DNA from: Nematopogon swammerdamellus
Taxonomy: Eukaryota; Arthropoda; Insecta; Lepidoptera; Adelidae
DNA length: 64,000 bases
NCBI GenBank assembly: GCA_946902875.1
Contig: OX336336.1
Span: forward strand, 7,410,545-7,474,544
Direction: 5' to 3'
Positions 22,360 through 33,355 of this stretch are shown one piece after another. The notes below the pieces were generated by a model, which saw only the letters and a program-made list of their open reading frames with translations, was not told where the DNA came from and did no database searches. Numbering within the stretch: position 1 is the stretch's first letter; each line of letters begins with the position of its first letter. The position numbers and the translations under genes were made by a program.

Positions 22360-22555
22360 ATTTTTAGGTTTCCGTATCCCGTACGGAAGCCTATTACTAA
22401 GCCTACGCCGCCATCTGTCTGTCTGTCTGTCCGTCCGTCCGTCCGTCTGTCCGAGGGCTGTCTCTCTTGAACCGTAATAGGTAGCCCGTTGAAATTTTCA
22501 CAGATTTTTGTGGTGCGGAAACCTCGATGCGCGAGTCCGACTCGCACTTGGCCGA
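22360..22555 (+). repeat. GGAACCCTAAAA/CTGTCTGTC repeat, short copy
   Basis: TTTCCGTATCCCGTACGGAA, (CTGT/CCGT)n, GCCCGTTGAAATTTTCACAG, then directly the far end CACTTGGCCG, so the middle is deleted. Confidence 0.75.
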
Positions 22556-22659
22556 CGATCAGATTAAGTAAATTACACCACTCCTGGCGAAACCATACAC
22601 GCTTAGCGTAGCGGTACTACGCCAGCTGTGAGGCTGACAAAATTTGTATTTTCCAAATT

Positions 22660-22985
22660 ACATACATATCACATACGCTGAATCCCGACAATCGGGGTAA
22701 GCAGAGTAATCGGTGTTATGCTGCAAGAACTCTGGTAAATTACAGCACAACACCGACCACCACGTTTCGCAAAGTATTCGAACAAGATTCAATCGATCAA
22801 GCAGCAAGTAAGGCACGAAGACCCACCTGCTGCATGACTCGGTGGAAGTACCGTGCCAAGGTGAGAGGTGACGAACCTGTCGCCCTTTAGCACGGCATCT
22901 TGTCCTTATCCCTTAGTCGCCTTTTACGACATGCATCGGGAGAGATGCAGTGGGGCTATTCTTTTTAAGTACCGACCCCACATGG
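22660..22985 (-). mobile_element. GGGGTAAGCA-family repeat, full copy
   Basis: Continuous version of the family: CCGACAATCGGGGTAAGCAG ... CAGCACAACACCGACCACCA ... GGCACGAAGACCCACCTGC ... GTCGCCTTTTACGACATGC ... GTACCGACCCCACA. Confidence 0.8.
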
Positions 22986-23004
22986 TACTATTTTTTATAT
23001 TTTA

Positions 23005-23262
23005 TTTATATATTTTTTTTATGGAAACTGACACGGTTGGCTACATCACCTATAACATCCGTGATGTCAGCCCATAACACCGGGTGAACTTGGTGCCACG
23101 TCAGTGCTTCACTTCGGTCGTGCCAGCTACACTGAACTGGACGGAAAACACAAATTATTTACATAGCCGTTTTGACCGACCTTTCATTCAGTGCGGTGGT
23201 ATCAACCCGGGCGGGTTAAACCCTACCACCTAGTAATATAAGAAGGGAGTCATATAGGGAGG
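23005..23262 (-). mobile_element. SINE body with swapped-head junction
   Basis: ATGGAAACTGACACGGTTGG to ACCACCTAGTAATATAAGAA and GGGAGTCATATAGGG. The GAGTCATAT block marks the alternative-head type. Abuts the full copy of the head-donor repeat. Confidence 0.75.
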
Positions 23263-23799
23263 AAAGGGATAAAAATCTATCCTACGCTACTGTAGATATG
23301 CCTATCGTTACCGCCAATACACATTCTATAAAATATGCTAATCTCTAAGTGTTATATTATATCGAGCTCGCCACTTGAGCAAAAGCCCATTTCGAAGAGG
23401 GAGCTTTCCGAAGCGACGCGTCTGCTAAATGACCGAACAACTTAAACCGCTGCTGTCTGGCTCCCGGAAACTTCTGGGCGTTGGCTCAAATTGGCGGCGC
23501 CACACCATATTAGCAATGTGGGGTAGACAGAGAATTGAATCAGTTAGAAGAAGTATCAACTTGTAGTCTAATTTAGTACGCGTAGTTCTTCCACAAATAC
23601 GAGTTGCTCCGTGGTTCTAATTCCTCCGTGTAAAACTGTATGTGACTTATTTTATACAGGTGACTGGAAATTCGATCTATTCCTTGAAAGGGGTTATACT
23701 AGAGCTTATTTAATTTTTTATAAACTAGTTTTTTACATGATTTTTTTTTAAATAAAAAATTACATAAAAATAATAAATAAAAATTCATTTAAGACCTAA

Positions 23800-23915
23800 G
23801 CCGGGAGTGGATGGGTGAGAAGAGCGGAAGACCGCGTGTGGTGGCGTGCCTTGGGAGAGGCCTATGTCCAGCAGTGGACCGATACAGGCTGATGATTATG
23901 ATGATGATGATTTCC
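23800..23915 (+). mobile_element. LINE 3' end fragment (EAYVQQWT type)
   Basis: One frame reads WVRRAEDRVWWRALGEAYVQ, then QWTDTG and a stop, the C-terminal signature of a non-LTR reverse-transcriptase protein. ATGATGATG tail follows. Confidence 0.8.
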
Positions 23916-24198
23916 GAGATATTGAGAATTTTGGGCCACACACGGTAATACTAAAAATGTATTTATTATAAAATATATTATGTATTTAAACTTAAAAAAG
24001 TAATCGTAAAAATGTATTTATTATCTAATAAGAATTTTATGTATTTTTTTCGGAAGGTTTTCAACAGTCTAGTCGTAATTCATCATGCCATGATGAATGA
24101 TGATGATCATGGCTAATTGCATCGACACCACTGGCCCTCCTAAAACACGTGCAATCACCTCCGTTATCTGCGGGGTCTTTACAAAATAACTTGTCCGC

Positions 24199-24552
24199 CT
24201 CGGTAGCTCATTGGTGCGGTCGGTCGACTGTTGTTAAGCAACGCTGAACGCGGTCAGTACTTGGATGAGTGACCGCTCGACCGTTGACAGCCTGACCGTG
24301 GTTCGGATTCCACGTAAAACTGTAGGTCCCTTCCCTTCTTACCATCGTGGTAGGGTTTATCAACCGCCCGGGTTGGTAACACCGCACTGAATGAAACGTC
24401 GGTCGAAACGGCTATGTAAATAGTTCGTGTTTTCCGTCCAGTTCAGTGTAGCCGACATGAAATCAAGGGAAGCACCCGAAGAGTTCACCCGGTGTTATGG
24501 GCTGACATCACCGATGTTGTAGGTGATGTAGCCAACCGTGTAAGTTTCCATT
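24199..24552 (+). mobile_element. SINE with composite tRNA/5S-like head, full copy
   Basis: Head: GCCTCGGTAGCTCATTGG (tRNA A-box-like), GTTAAGCAACGCTGAACGCG and GTCAGTACTTGGATGAGTGA (both match the 3' half of 5S rRNA), then TGGTTCGGATTCCA (B-box-like). The body contains GTCGGTCGAAACGGCTATGT, and the tail ends AGTTTCCATTAAAAAAA. Confidence 0.85.
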
Positions 24553-25017
24553 AAAAAAATTTTTTACTAGGAGACTGGAGTTGTTAGTTGAGGGCTCTGG
24601 GCATCCGAAATCCGGAAACTGGAATTGCTAGTTTGAGGGCTAATGGGCCTACGAGATCCGGAAACGGGAATTGTTAGTAGGAGGGCTATATGCCTTCGAA
24701 ATTATTTTCTAAGTCCCTATCATTCTGTCCCATGCAAAGGAAACGCTTACCGATCAAAATGGCAGCAAGGTACTTAAATATGCAATGTGTGACAATCCCG
24801 TTTCTGGCTATACATTTCAGGCGCGAGAAAATAGTTGGGGTGAACTAGTATTCCCTTTGACGAAGACGAAGGGAATTTGTAGACTTCAGAGCAAGATATA
24901 ACTGCGTCTGTTTATTTATAGTACACAATATTCATAAAATTATGAAATACTAGAACAGGCAGTGCCTAGTTGGGTGGCAGTGTCAAATTGTACGTAATCA
25001 CATTTTTTTCTAGCAAT

Positions 25018-25345
25018 AAATAAATCTCTATCTCCACTTCTTATAAAAGGGAACGTCTGTCTGTGTGTATGTTTGAAGTAAACTCCGGAATCGCTGAATA
25101 GATTTTGATGTAGTTGCACCAATGGAAAGAGTAGTTCTTGAGGCTCACTGTATCCTATATAACATCACGCTAAATCAAGTCTTAGGGCTGAGCAGTATCA
25201 AAGAAAGTATGGAACGGGAGATAGAGATAAAGATAATATAATAGAAGCGATCGTTTATCGTTTATTATATTTGAGTTTAAATCGGAGTTGCGTATTAAGG
25301 CGAGTCTACCGCGAGCGAAGCCGCGGGCAAAAGCTAGTAATAATA
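25018..25345 (+). repeat. AAAAGGGAACGTCTGTCTGT / GAAGCCGCGGGCAAAAGCTA repeat
   Basis: Starts CTTCTTATAAAAGGGAACG and ends GCGAAGCCGCGGGCAAAAGC. Matches 57782-58080. Probably a non-LTR 3' region. Confidence 0.65.
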
Positions 25346-25913
25346 TAAGAATCGGCCTAAAGAAGTATCGGTGGTCGTATTGGCGGCAGTTGCGGTTTCT
25401 TGCTCTGTGGGTCGTCCTATTGTCCACTACTGAAACTTTCAGGGTATAACGTTGTATTACTTTAATTGCGCTATAATAGCTCGCCTGTGCTTAAAAAGCT
25501 ATTCTACTATAATCACTTAGGCCCAATTATGTTAAGCAGGATTATCCTCGGATTGTCTATGATTTCACTAATCTCTGGTATTAGCTCACGAATTTATATC
25601 ACACACATTATTATTCACTTGTTCGACGACTCTGATCGTTGACATGGATTCTTTTAAATTGTCTATCCGCTAAACTGTCTCTATAACGCGACCATATTCC
25701 GACCGACCGCAGTCAGTGCGGAGTGCATACGTATGTAGTGTACAGAAATTGTTTCTGTACTGCAAAGTTTTTGTGAATTTCGAATCATTGACTTGAGAAT
25801 ACGCAAATGTTATACTTATTTTTTTTATTTCTTTATTTCAGCCAACTAGAGCCATATTAAAAATTCATATTAAATGTTTTAACCTAAGAACTAAAATGTA
25901 TTTTTTCTCCACT

Positions 25914-25951
25914 TGTGTGTGTACGGGTCCCAACAGAGACCCGTACACACA
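25914..25951. repeat. Short perfect hairpin
   Basis: TGTGTGTACGGGTC and GACCCGTACACACA pair over 14 bp around an 8-base loop. Confidence 0.7.
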
Positions 25952-26009
25952 TCGTTACGTCACGTTACGTTACGCGTCTCGTTCGGTCTGCTGACGCGGT
26001 GGATCAGTA

Positions 26010-26198
26010 CCCTAATCACGAGATTTAACCTACACCGCGTACCTACTACGCTACGCCGTATTCGGCGCATAATTTTGTATGGAGAAACGGAGCAGTGCCT
26101 CTAGTGATAGTTTTGCGAACTTCGTTTCTCCATACAAAATGATGCGGAGAACACGGCGTAGTGTAGTACGCGCTGTAGGTTAAATCTCGTGATTAGGG
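26010..26198. mobile_element. TA-flanked hairpin MITE, first copy
   Basis: The ends CCCTAATCACGAGATT are inverted repeats flanked by TA at 26008-26009 and 26199-26200. The pairing continues through nearly the whole 189 bp (TTTTGTATGGAGAAACG on each arm). The TA duplication points to a Tc1/mariner mobiliser (inference). Confidence 0.8.
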
Positions 26199-26352
26199 TA
26201 CAGGTGCGCGTTAAATCGTGCAACGTGAAACTTCGTTTTATTTATTAGGAAATAGGATAGGATACTTCACAAAGGAATATAAATGTTTTTAAACACTCTA
26301 ATAGTAATATAATGTACTGGCCGCGAACGGCCGTTGTCATTCCGAACGATTA

Positions 26353-26520
26353 CCCTAATCACGAGATTACGCCTACGCCGTGTTCTCCGCATCATTTTGT
26401 ATGGAGAAACGAAGTTCGCAAATCTATCACTAGAGGCGCTGCTCCGTTTCTCCATACAAAATGATGCGGAGAACACGGCGTAGCGTGTGTAGCGTAGTGG
26501 GCGTAATCTCGTGATTAGGG
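26353..26520. mobile_element. TA-flanked hairpin MITE, second copy
   Basis: Same family as 26010-26198, 152 bp away, with TA at 26351-26352 and 26521-26522. Its arms pair better than those of the first copy. Confidence 0.8.
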
Positions 26521-26904
26521 TAGTGCTCACCAGGCGAGCGCGGGGAAGCCGAATTCTGATTTTAAAGTTACCGTGATACAGCTAGACGTTATCTAATAAA
26601 CACGTACATACGATGTACAGAGGTCGGGAGGAAGTGACGCGAACCGCGAGCTAAACGGGTGCCGTGCTGTCGGTCTGCCAATAATTAGCCAATTAAAAGT
26701 TAGCCCGATTGATGCTTCCGAGAAGGCTGAGCGTGGAAACTAATATCCAGAACCGTCATTGTACATTACATACATATCTCACATTGTTACCGACATTGGT
26801 CGACATGCACTCAATCAGCAGACAAAAGATGCGAGAGTAAACGTGCGAGAGGTGAGAGTGATATACTGTCATACATTTAATTCACTCAGTATATGGAGTG
26901 ATAT

Positions 26905-27293
26905 ACAGCCATATAGGGCGAGTCGAACTCGCGCACCGAGGGTTCCTTATCGCCATGTCATGGTTAGCGCCACTCACGCCATCTATGGCATGTTATGAAA
27001 TGCTTCATATTAGTTAAAATATGTCATGATTAGTTAAAATGTTTCACACTCTATTCGGTACACTATACACTTTATGGTTTCTTCTATGGGAACCTCGTGA
27101 ATTTTTTACTTTTTCTTATTTTTATTATTTGTTATTATATCGGTCATAATAACACATATTCTGTGAAAATTTCAACGGGCTACCTATTACGGTTAAAGAG
27201 ATACAGCCCTCGGACAGACAGACGGACGGACGGGCGGACGGACGGAAGGACGGACGGACGGACGGACGGACGGACGGACGGACAGACGGACGG

Positions 27294-27350
<57 letters not shown>

Positions 27351-27405
27351 TGGCGTAGGCTTAGTTAGTAATAGGGTCCCGTACGACGGATACGGAACCC
27401 TAAAA
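26905..27405 (-). repeat. GGAACCCTAAAA repeat with expanded GACGGACAGACA tract
   Basis: Reverse of the 19530 copy. The tract at about 27217-27350 consists of GACG then GACA units. The long Thr-Asp-Arg-rich open frame through it is a by-product of the repeat. Confidence 0.8.
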
Positions 27406-28659
27406 ATAATTTCAGGTTTCAGAAAAAAAGATCACCCTTCTAGGCATGAATTTCCTTGGAGCTGATAGTTTTGTTCACCTCTCGGCCTCTCAGCCCGAAC
27501 ACTTCTAACTTACGACGCCATCAATTTGGAGATCGTTTAGTTAGACAGTCGGTGTACTTTATCGTTTTAATCGTAGCTTTTAAGTGGTCTTTGGTAGTTT
27601 GTAGTGTCTAATTTGACGGTTTTGCTGATTAATAAACTTTGAACGAACGGCTGTTACGGTACCGACGACGGCGTAATGTTAATACCAAAGATTTTGGAAG
27701 GAGAGATGTGTCATGAACGCACACTCGTTGTCGCCCACCGCTGTCGCCAGTTTCCGATCGCACACAATGACTATTCACACGAACGCACGTACAAATTCGC
27801 ACCAGCGATTTTTTGCGAATCCAAAGCGTTGTATCCACGTGGGCTCACGCACACATCGATGGTTAATATGGGGAAATCTGCCCATATTGCCGTGTCGCGG
27901 ATGTGCCTCCTTCCATATCTACTCTCCTTCCAAAATCTTCCACACGTTCCAAATAGTCACTCCCCTTGGCTCCCAGGCCCTTTTAGCGGCGCTCAAAAAC
28001 GCAAAATTTTAGCGCGCGCGCTCCCACACAAATTCGAATATCCCGCCTCAATCGATCGATCCATCAATATTCGTTAATCTGTCTTGTTTGTACTGAAATT
28101 ACGCGTTCAGTGATACCAAACTCTTCAGGATTCACTTATTTAGAAGCACAGACCGATTTTTTGAACTCCAGGCAAAACAAAACACACTCGAATTATTTTT
28201 TTGAATTTTTCTGACCAAAACTGTACAATTTCGTCTTACATATGGCATACCGAAATAAGCGCATTGAAACGAACTATCATATACCGAAATACGTTTACGG
28301 GTACAATCTTTGTCTATTCCAGGGTCAGTGGAAATGTCAGCTGCCAAAAGTGACATTTTATTTTCTGTCAACTTCATTATTTATTTTCTGTGTGAAGGTT
28401 ATTGTGTGCCCAGTCGTGTCTGAGAATAGTTATTAGTAAGTTTAACCAAGAAATGATACCAGTATTGAGTGTTTTGTTAGAAAATTGGTAGAATTAGATA
28501 CTGAATTAAAACTAGCGGCGCGCAAAAGGTGCGCAATAAGTGGAGCGCGCGCTCCACTTGGGACTCGAAGGGTTGAGTTAAGAAGAGAAAGTTAAGTTAA
28601 GTTCTTATACCACGTTGGAAAATATGTAAAATAAAATTAAGAGGAGCCATGACATGACG

Positions 28660-28740
28660 CCTAGTCCAACAGAAGCAATTTATAATGAGCTGAATCACGG
28701 GTGTAGTAAATAATGTAGCCAACCGTGACAGCATTCTCTG
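28660..28740. repeat. Degraded SINE-body remnant
   Basis: CATGACATGACGCC ... AATGTAGCCAACCGTGACAG resembles the 3' end of the 5S/tRNA-headed SINE. Confidence 0.35.
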
Positions 28741-29409
28741 TTATTCTCTATTAGAAATTCATCTGTACTAGCAATTTCTCATGACCCATCTTACTCGCTC
28801 CAACTGGCTTCTCAATGCGTGTAGTTGACAGAGCAACGAGACGGCTACCGCTATTTCCGTGATAACCGTAATATGTAGAGCTAGAATAGGCTGGATAGCA
28901 TTAATAAGTTCCTTCCAGCGATTAATGAAATTTTATTTGCCCAGCTTCAGTGGGCTCTGAATCCCCTCTCACTCGGCTTAAATATAGGCACACTATAAAA
29001 TCGGTATCATTCAATTCTAGTTAATTTCCCTTTTGAGCTTAAACACGACCCTAACATTAATATAGGTTTAATCTGCTGATCCCCAAGCCGTGCGAGCAAC
29101 GCATGCGTTTGTCTAAATATTTGCTGCGATCGTCTTTATCATTCAAATTGCCAATAAACGGTTTACAAAACGCAAACAGCAGTATACAAGGTCCTCCATA
29201 ACTTAAGGCGCGTCCACAAACTCGTTTATGTAAATATCCACAGCGCCGTTTACATGCCGAGTAGGCGTCCAAATCGGGCGCTATACCCTCTCGGGTGGCG
29301 AGACGCAGGTGGCTAAAGATTGCACAGCAAATATCGCTCTGGATCCAAGCCAAACCTCACCCCTACGAGTACAAGAAGTTTAATCCCTCTTGTCACACCT
29401 TATTTACTA

Positions 29410-29600
29410 AAATGGTTTTAATGGAACCCGACATGGTTGCATACTTCGTCTGCTAATCAATGTGCCATGTCTGTTCTGCCAATCATGTTCCCTTTCGTCG
29501 TGACGACTACACTGAACTACCCAGAAAGTACGAAATATGATGCATGGCCATTTGGAGCGGCCTTCACTTCACTCACAACCTACTAAGGTAAGAGCCCTAA
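29410..29600 (-). mobile_element. Diverged SINE body
   Basis: AATGGAACCCGACATGGTTG, TGCCATGTCTGTTCTGCC, GACTACACTGAACTACCC and CCTACTAAGGTAAGA follow the order of the family at much lower identity. Confidence 0.55.
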
Positions 29601-30199
29601 AATTTTACACAAAATCCGAATTATGAAGCAGCTGGATTTGATTTCACAAACACAAATAGACTAGAAACACGTCAAGCGACGTGGAAGCACTCCATTGCCG
29701 CAAAACCTCACGGGCGCAGATTTAAGATATCCTTTTCCTCTTAGGGGCGTACTTAATAGAACCGTTCCCTGGAAGAAACACAAGCCCTCGTAAGGGACTC
29801 GGCCGTTCAACCCTAAGGCCCGTTTCACACGACTGGGCATGCGCCTTTGCGACGTCACAGTGAAAATGATAATTTACGACCTTATCTTCGTATTCATAAC
29901 TGCAAACGTGTGACAAATAAGTTTTGTTTGTTTATTCCCAGGAGAAACCGCACGAATAATAAACGTAGGCTTCACACCCGAATTCATAAACAGATGGGTA
30001 GGTTTCATATAATTTATCAACGGTGAAGCAACAAGACCTGATGTGTCGGCAACAGCGAAATGTTTCTACAATCTTTTTCCAAGCACACTGAGATTTTGAG
30101 GAATTATATCTACAATGGCTCAAGAAGTTGAGCAGCCCACGCCATTCAATTAATTGATTGAATGCAATTTATTGAGGAATTGTCAAATAAAAGACAATT

Positions 30200-30600
30200 C
30201 CTTTTTTTATTGAAAGCGCGACGTGTGGCGCCGAGCCTCCCATAAGGTGTCTAGCGACGCCCATGAACATTCGGTTGTATGCGGGGGTTGTGAATGCTAT
30301 GCCGGCCTGACACGTGCCTATACACCTCTCTTGAGCGACCCGAGACTGTACTTGGGAGGAAATATATAGCCACTGGCCAGGGAGAGCGTTTCAGAGTTTA
30401 CCGGTTCTGTAGAGGAAACATCTGCAGAACCAACCGGTGGTACGCATCCGTGGTAAGTCCAGGGTCTAGGGATGCAATGTAGATGCGATCCCTGCGCGGT
30501 GCGCCTGGTGATAGGTGGAAAGGAAACGCCGGGATCGCGTTAAACAACTCCTCCGAGTACTCCCCATGGAATTATCGATAGAACAGACTTATGGAGCTGC
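30200..30600 (-). mobile_element. LINE 3' end, long copy (GRHGIRNP type)
   Basis: The minus strand carries the same blocks as 55578-55860. It starts with an oligo-T (ATTCCTTTTTTTATTG), then GCCGAGCCTCCCATAAGGTG, GCCGGCCTGACACG and AACCAACCGGTGGTACGCAT, and extends to TAAACAACTCCTCCGAGTAC. Confidence 0.7.
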
Positions 30601-31445
30601 CATCCCTACCGAGTTATATGCTCTAAAATACTTATGTATACCAATTTGGATCAATTCCACCCTACGGAATTCGTTCAAAAAGTTCCTTTCCTACTTCTAT
30701 TCTCTAATAGTTGGTTCAATTCGGTTTCCTGGCAGCGCTCTCCCGAATTCTCTTCCGCTCACCACCTAGCGATTAATCTATTTGGAATTCCACAGCGGTC
30801 CCGTAGATCGTGCAAGCCACTCTAGCGCTCAAGCTGTTTCAAATTCAACAACACTTAAACTGTGCCTGTGACTGCGAACAATATACTCGTGTAGAAACAC
30901 CTTTAGCGGATTTAGCAGTGCCACCGAGACGTTGTTTTTGTCGTGTATTGATGAAATCCGCCCCAAGCAAATTGGACGGATTTCACTTATCTCCATACAG
31001 CTCAGGATCACACGTAAGCTTTTTGGTGTGTCTCGTCCCTCGCTGGAATAAAGGGTAAATTGGCGCTCGTCTCTTTTGGGAGATCCTTGTATTTTCTTAG
31101 AGATAGACACAGTCCGGGTGCGAATTTGCCGAAATATCGGACGCTGTCTGGAGGTCAAATTGTTAAAGATATTTTCGTAAATGTTTTGGGTTTAGAAAAA
31201 TTATCCTTCGCCCGCTGGAGACGGGTATATAAAGTAATCTGTTAATCTTTGTGTTTATGAAATTAATTTGCCGATGATTAGACTATGTCTCAGTATTGCT
31301 GGTGGCTATCTGAAATAGACATACAAACGCAGGCAGACTTATATAAAAACCTTCTGTCCATTTACGAAATTCGATGCCTTTGTAAATAAATATCGCAGTA
31401 ACGTATTATGTATTATAGGATTTTTAAATCGAAATTAAACATTTC

Positions 31446-31690
31446 GTCAGCCTCGGTAGCTCAGGGGTGCGGTCGGTCGACGCGGTCAGTACTTGGATGG
31501 GTGATCGCTCGACCGTTGGAGGCTGACCGTGGTTCGGATTCCACGTTAAACTGTAGGTCCCTTCCCTTCTTACCTTACTAGGTGGTAGGGTTTATCCCGG
31601 CCGGGTTGTTACCACCGCACTGAACGAAACGTCGGTCGAAACGGCTATGTAAATAGTTCGTGTTTTCCATCTAGTTCAGTGTAACCGACA
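31446..31690 (+). mobile_element. SINE with composite tRNA/5S-like head
   Basis: CAGCCTCGGTAGCTCAGGGG, GCGGTCAGTACTTGGATGGG, GACCGTGGTTCGGATTCC, then the body to GTAACCGACA. The head lacks the GTTAAGCAACG block, and the 3' end is cut. Confidence 0.8.
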
Positions 31691-32117
31691 AAAGAAAATA
31701 ATAATAATGATAAGTCATGGCGAAATACGAGTATCTCAAATTTAGTAAAATCAAATAAAAATTTAAACATATTCTGCAAAACGTGCCCCAAAGCTTGGCA
31801 CTATGCAAATCACCGTGCCAATTTGTTCTTTTGGAGTCACAATTTGGGAGCCGGTGGGGGCATGAGAGTGAGAGAGCGTGATTGGCTCCGAGGTAATATT
31901 TTATTCATAATGTAAATTGGCACTTGGCACCGCGCACCGGCAGACATGTGCGACTGGAGTGCTGTCGTATGCGGAAGCAGCTGGCACTTACAATACATAC
32001 AAGTAAAAAAACAAATTAATGCCCTTTGTTGCTCTTGTTCACTTAGCGCACCACAGAGTAAACTTCCAACAAACGCGTTCTTCGAACGAGTCAAGACTCG
32101 CACACAACCTAAATAAA

Positions 32118-32167
32118 AAACTACAGCAATGGTTTGACTGTAAGGTAAACCATTGCTTCTTGTAGTT
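32118..32167. repeat. Imperfect hairpin
   Basis: AACTACAGCAATGGTTT pairs with AAACCATTGCTTCTTGTAGTT, allowing one small bulge. Confidence 0.6.
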
Positions 32168-32961
32168 AAAATATAAGAAAGACTTTTTTTGCCGAACTAT
32201 AATATTGCCGAGAAAACTTGCAGTCCTCCTGTAATATGCCTTATTAAACCCTATTAAAAAATAAATTTTAGCTTTAGTAATCTAGGAGAAATGTAAGAAG
32301 GGGGGAAGGGGGTGGGGAGGGTAATTTTTTGCACATTTTGAGCTATAGACAACTGAATTTTTAAAAATGTAAAAATATTTAAGATCCTCACAGTTAACTC
32401 TTTTGAATGATACTTTAATTTATGTTTTAGAGGGATGTATGTAAACTGTAAAAGCAAAATTCCACCCTGATAGATACGCGTGGATGTACTAGTAAATTGT
32501 TATTCTAAGAAGTCCCCTCACAAATATAATACGTCGTACTTCTAAAATCATTGAGTTTCGTGAGGAAATTAGAGCATTTTCATCTCCAATGAATGGATGC
32601 CTTCTGACTATACGATAACGGCAACGTCGCGTCCACATCACGGCAGCACAGAAGACAAAAGCGGCCAAGTGCGTGTCGGGCCACTCGCAGTGTAGGGTTC
32701 CGTAGTTGCGGAACCCTATCAAAATAAATTATTTGATTATTTGTATAATTTCGTAGGGGAAATAAATGAATGTTAATTTGAAAAAGTTCTTCAACAGTGA
32801 AATGATGGCTGTCGTCCTTACATTTTATTAGTTGGTCGACTATTACTCGTCAACCTGTACAGCCTACTTAGCTGTGATAGTTTTCCTTTTAATTTCGATA
32901 TATGTGCTACTGCTGTGAATTTTTTCACATATCTAATAAAAACCGTTTAGATGGCAGGGGG

Positions 32962-32998
32962 TTGCTAGAATCAAGTGTCCCCCACTTGATTCTAGCAA
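32962..32998. repeat. Perfect hairpin
   Basis: TTGCTAGAATCAAGTG and its reverse complement are separated by TCCCC. Confidence 0.75.
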
Positions 32999-33039
32999 AA
33001 ATTTGCACTTAAAAGCTTAATAATTCTCAAACGGATCCC

Positions 33040-33355
33040 TAAATCGAAAAATGCTTTTCACAAACCCGCAATATTTTTCAGAGACCTATCCAACGATACC
33101 CCACACGATGGGGTAGACGTGAAAAAAAATATCATCCCCACTTTACGTGTAGGGGAGGTACCCTAAAAAAAATATTTAAAAATTTTTATTTTACCACTTT
33201 GTCGGCATTATTAATATGTATACCCACACCAACTTAAACTTTCTAGTACTAAGGGTCTCTGAGCTAAGCCGCGGACAGACAGGCGGACGGACAGACGGAC
33301 AGACGGACGGACATGGCGAAACTATAAGGGTTCCTTGTTGACTACGGAACCCTAA
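33040..33355. repeat. CGGAACCCTAAAAA repeat with GACGGACA tract
   Basis: ATACCCCACACGATGGGGTA, (GGACGGACAGAC)n and GACTACGGAACCCTAAAAAT. A family related to 20780-21270, in reverse. Confidence 0.65.

Noticed and set aside
27097..27465. 122-codon open frame full of Thr-Asp-Arg-Gly repeats
   Set aside because: It reads through a GACGGACAGACA microsatellite inside a widespread repeat; the frame is a by-product of the repeat unit.
27676..28077. 133-codon plus-strand frame after receptor intron repeats
   Set aside because: No recognisable domain, and it overlaps an AAGATTTTGGAAGGAGAG inverted pair typical of non-coding repeats.
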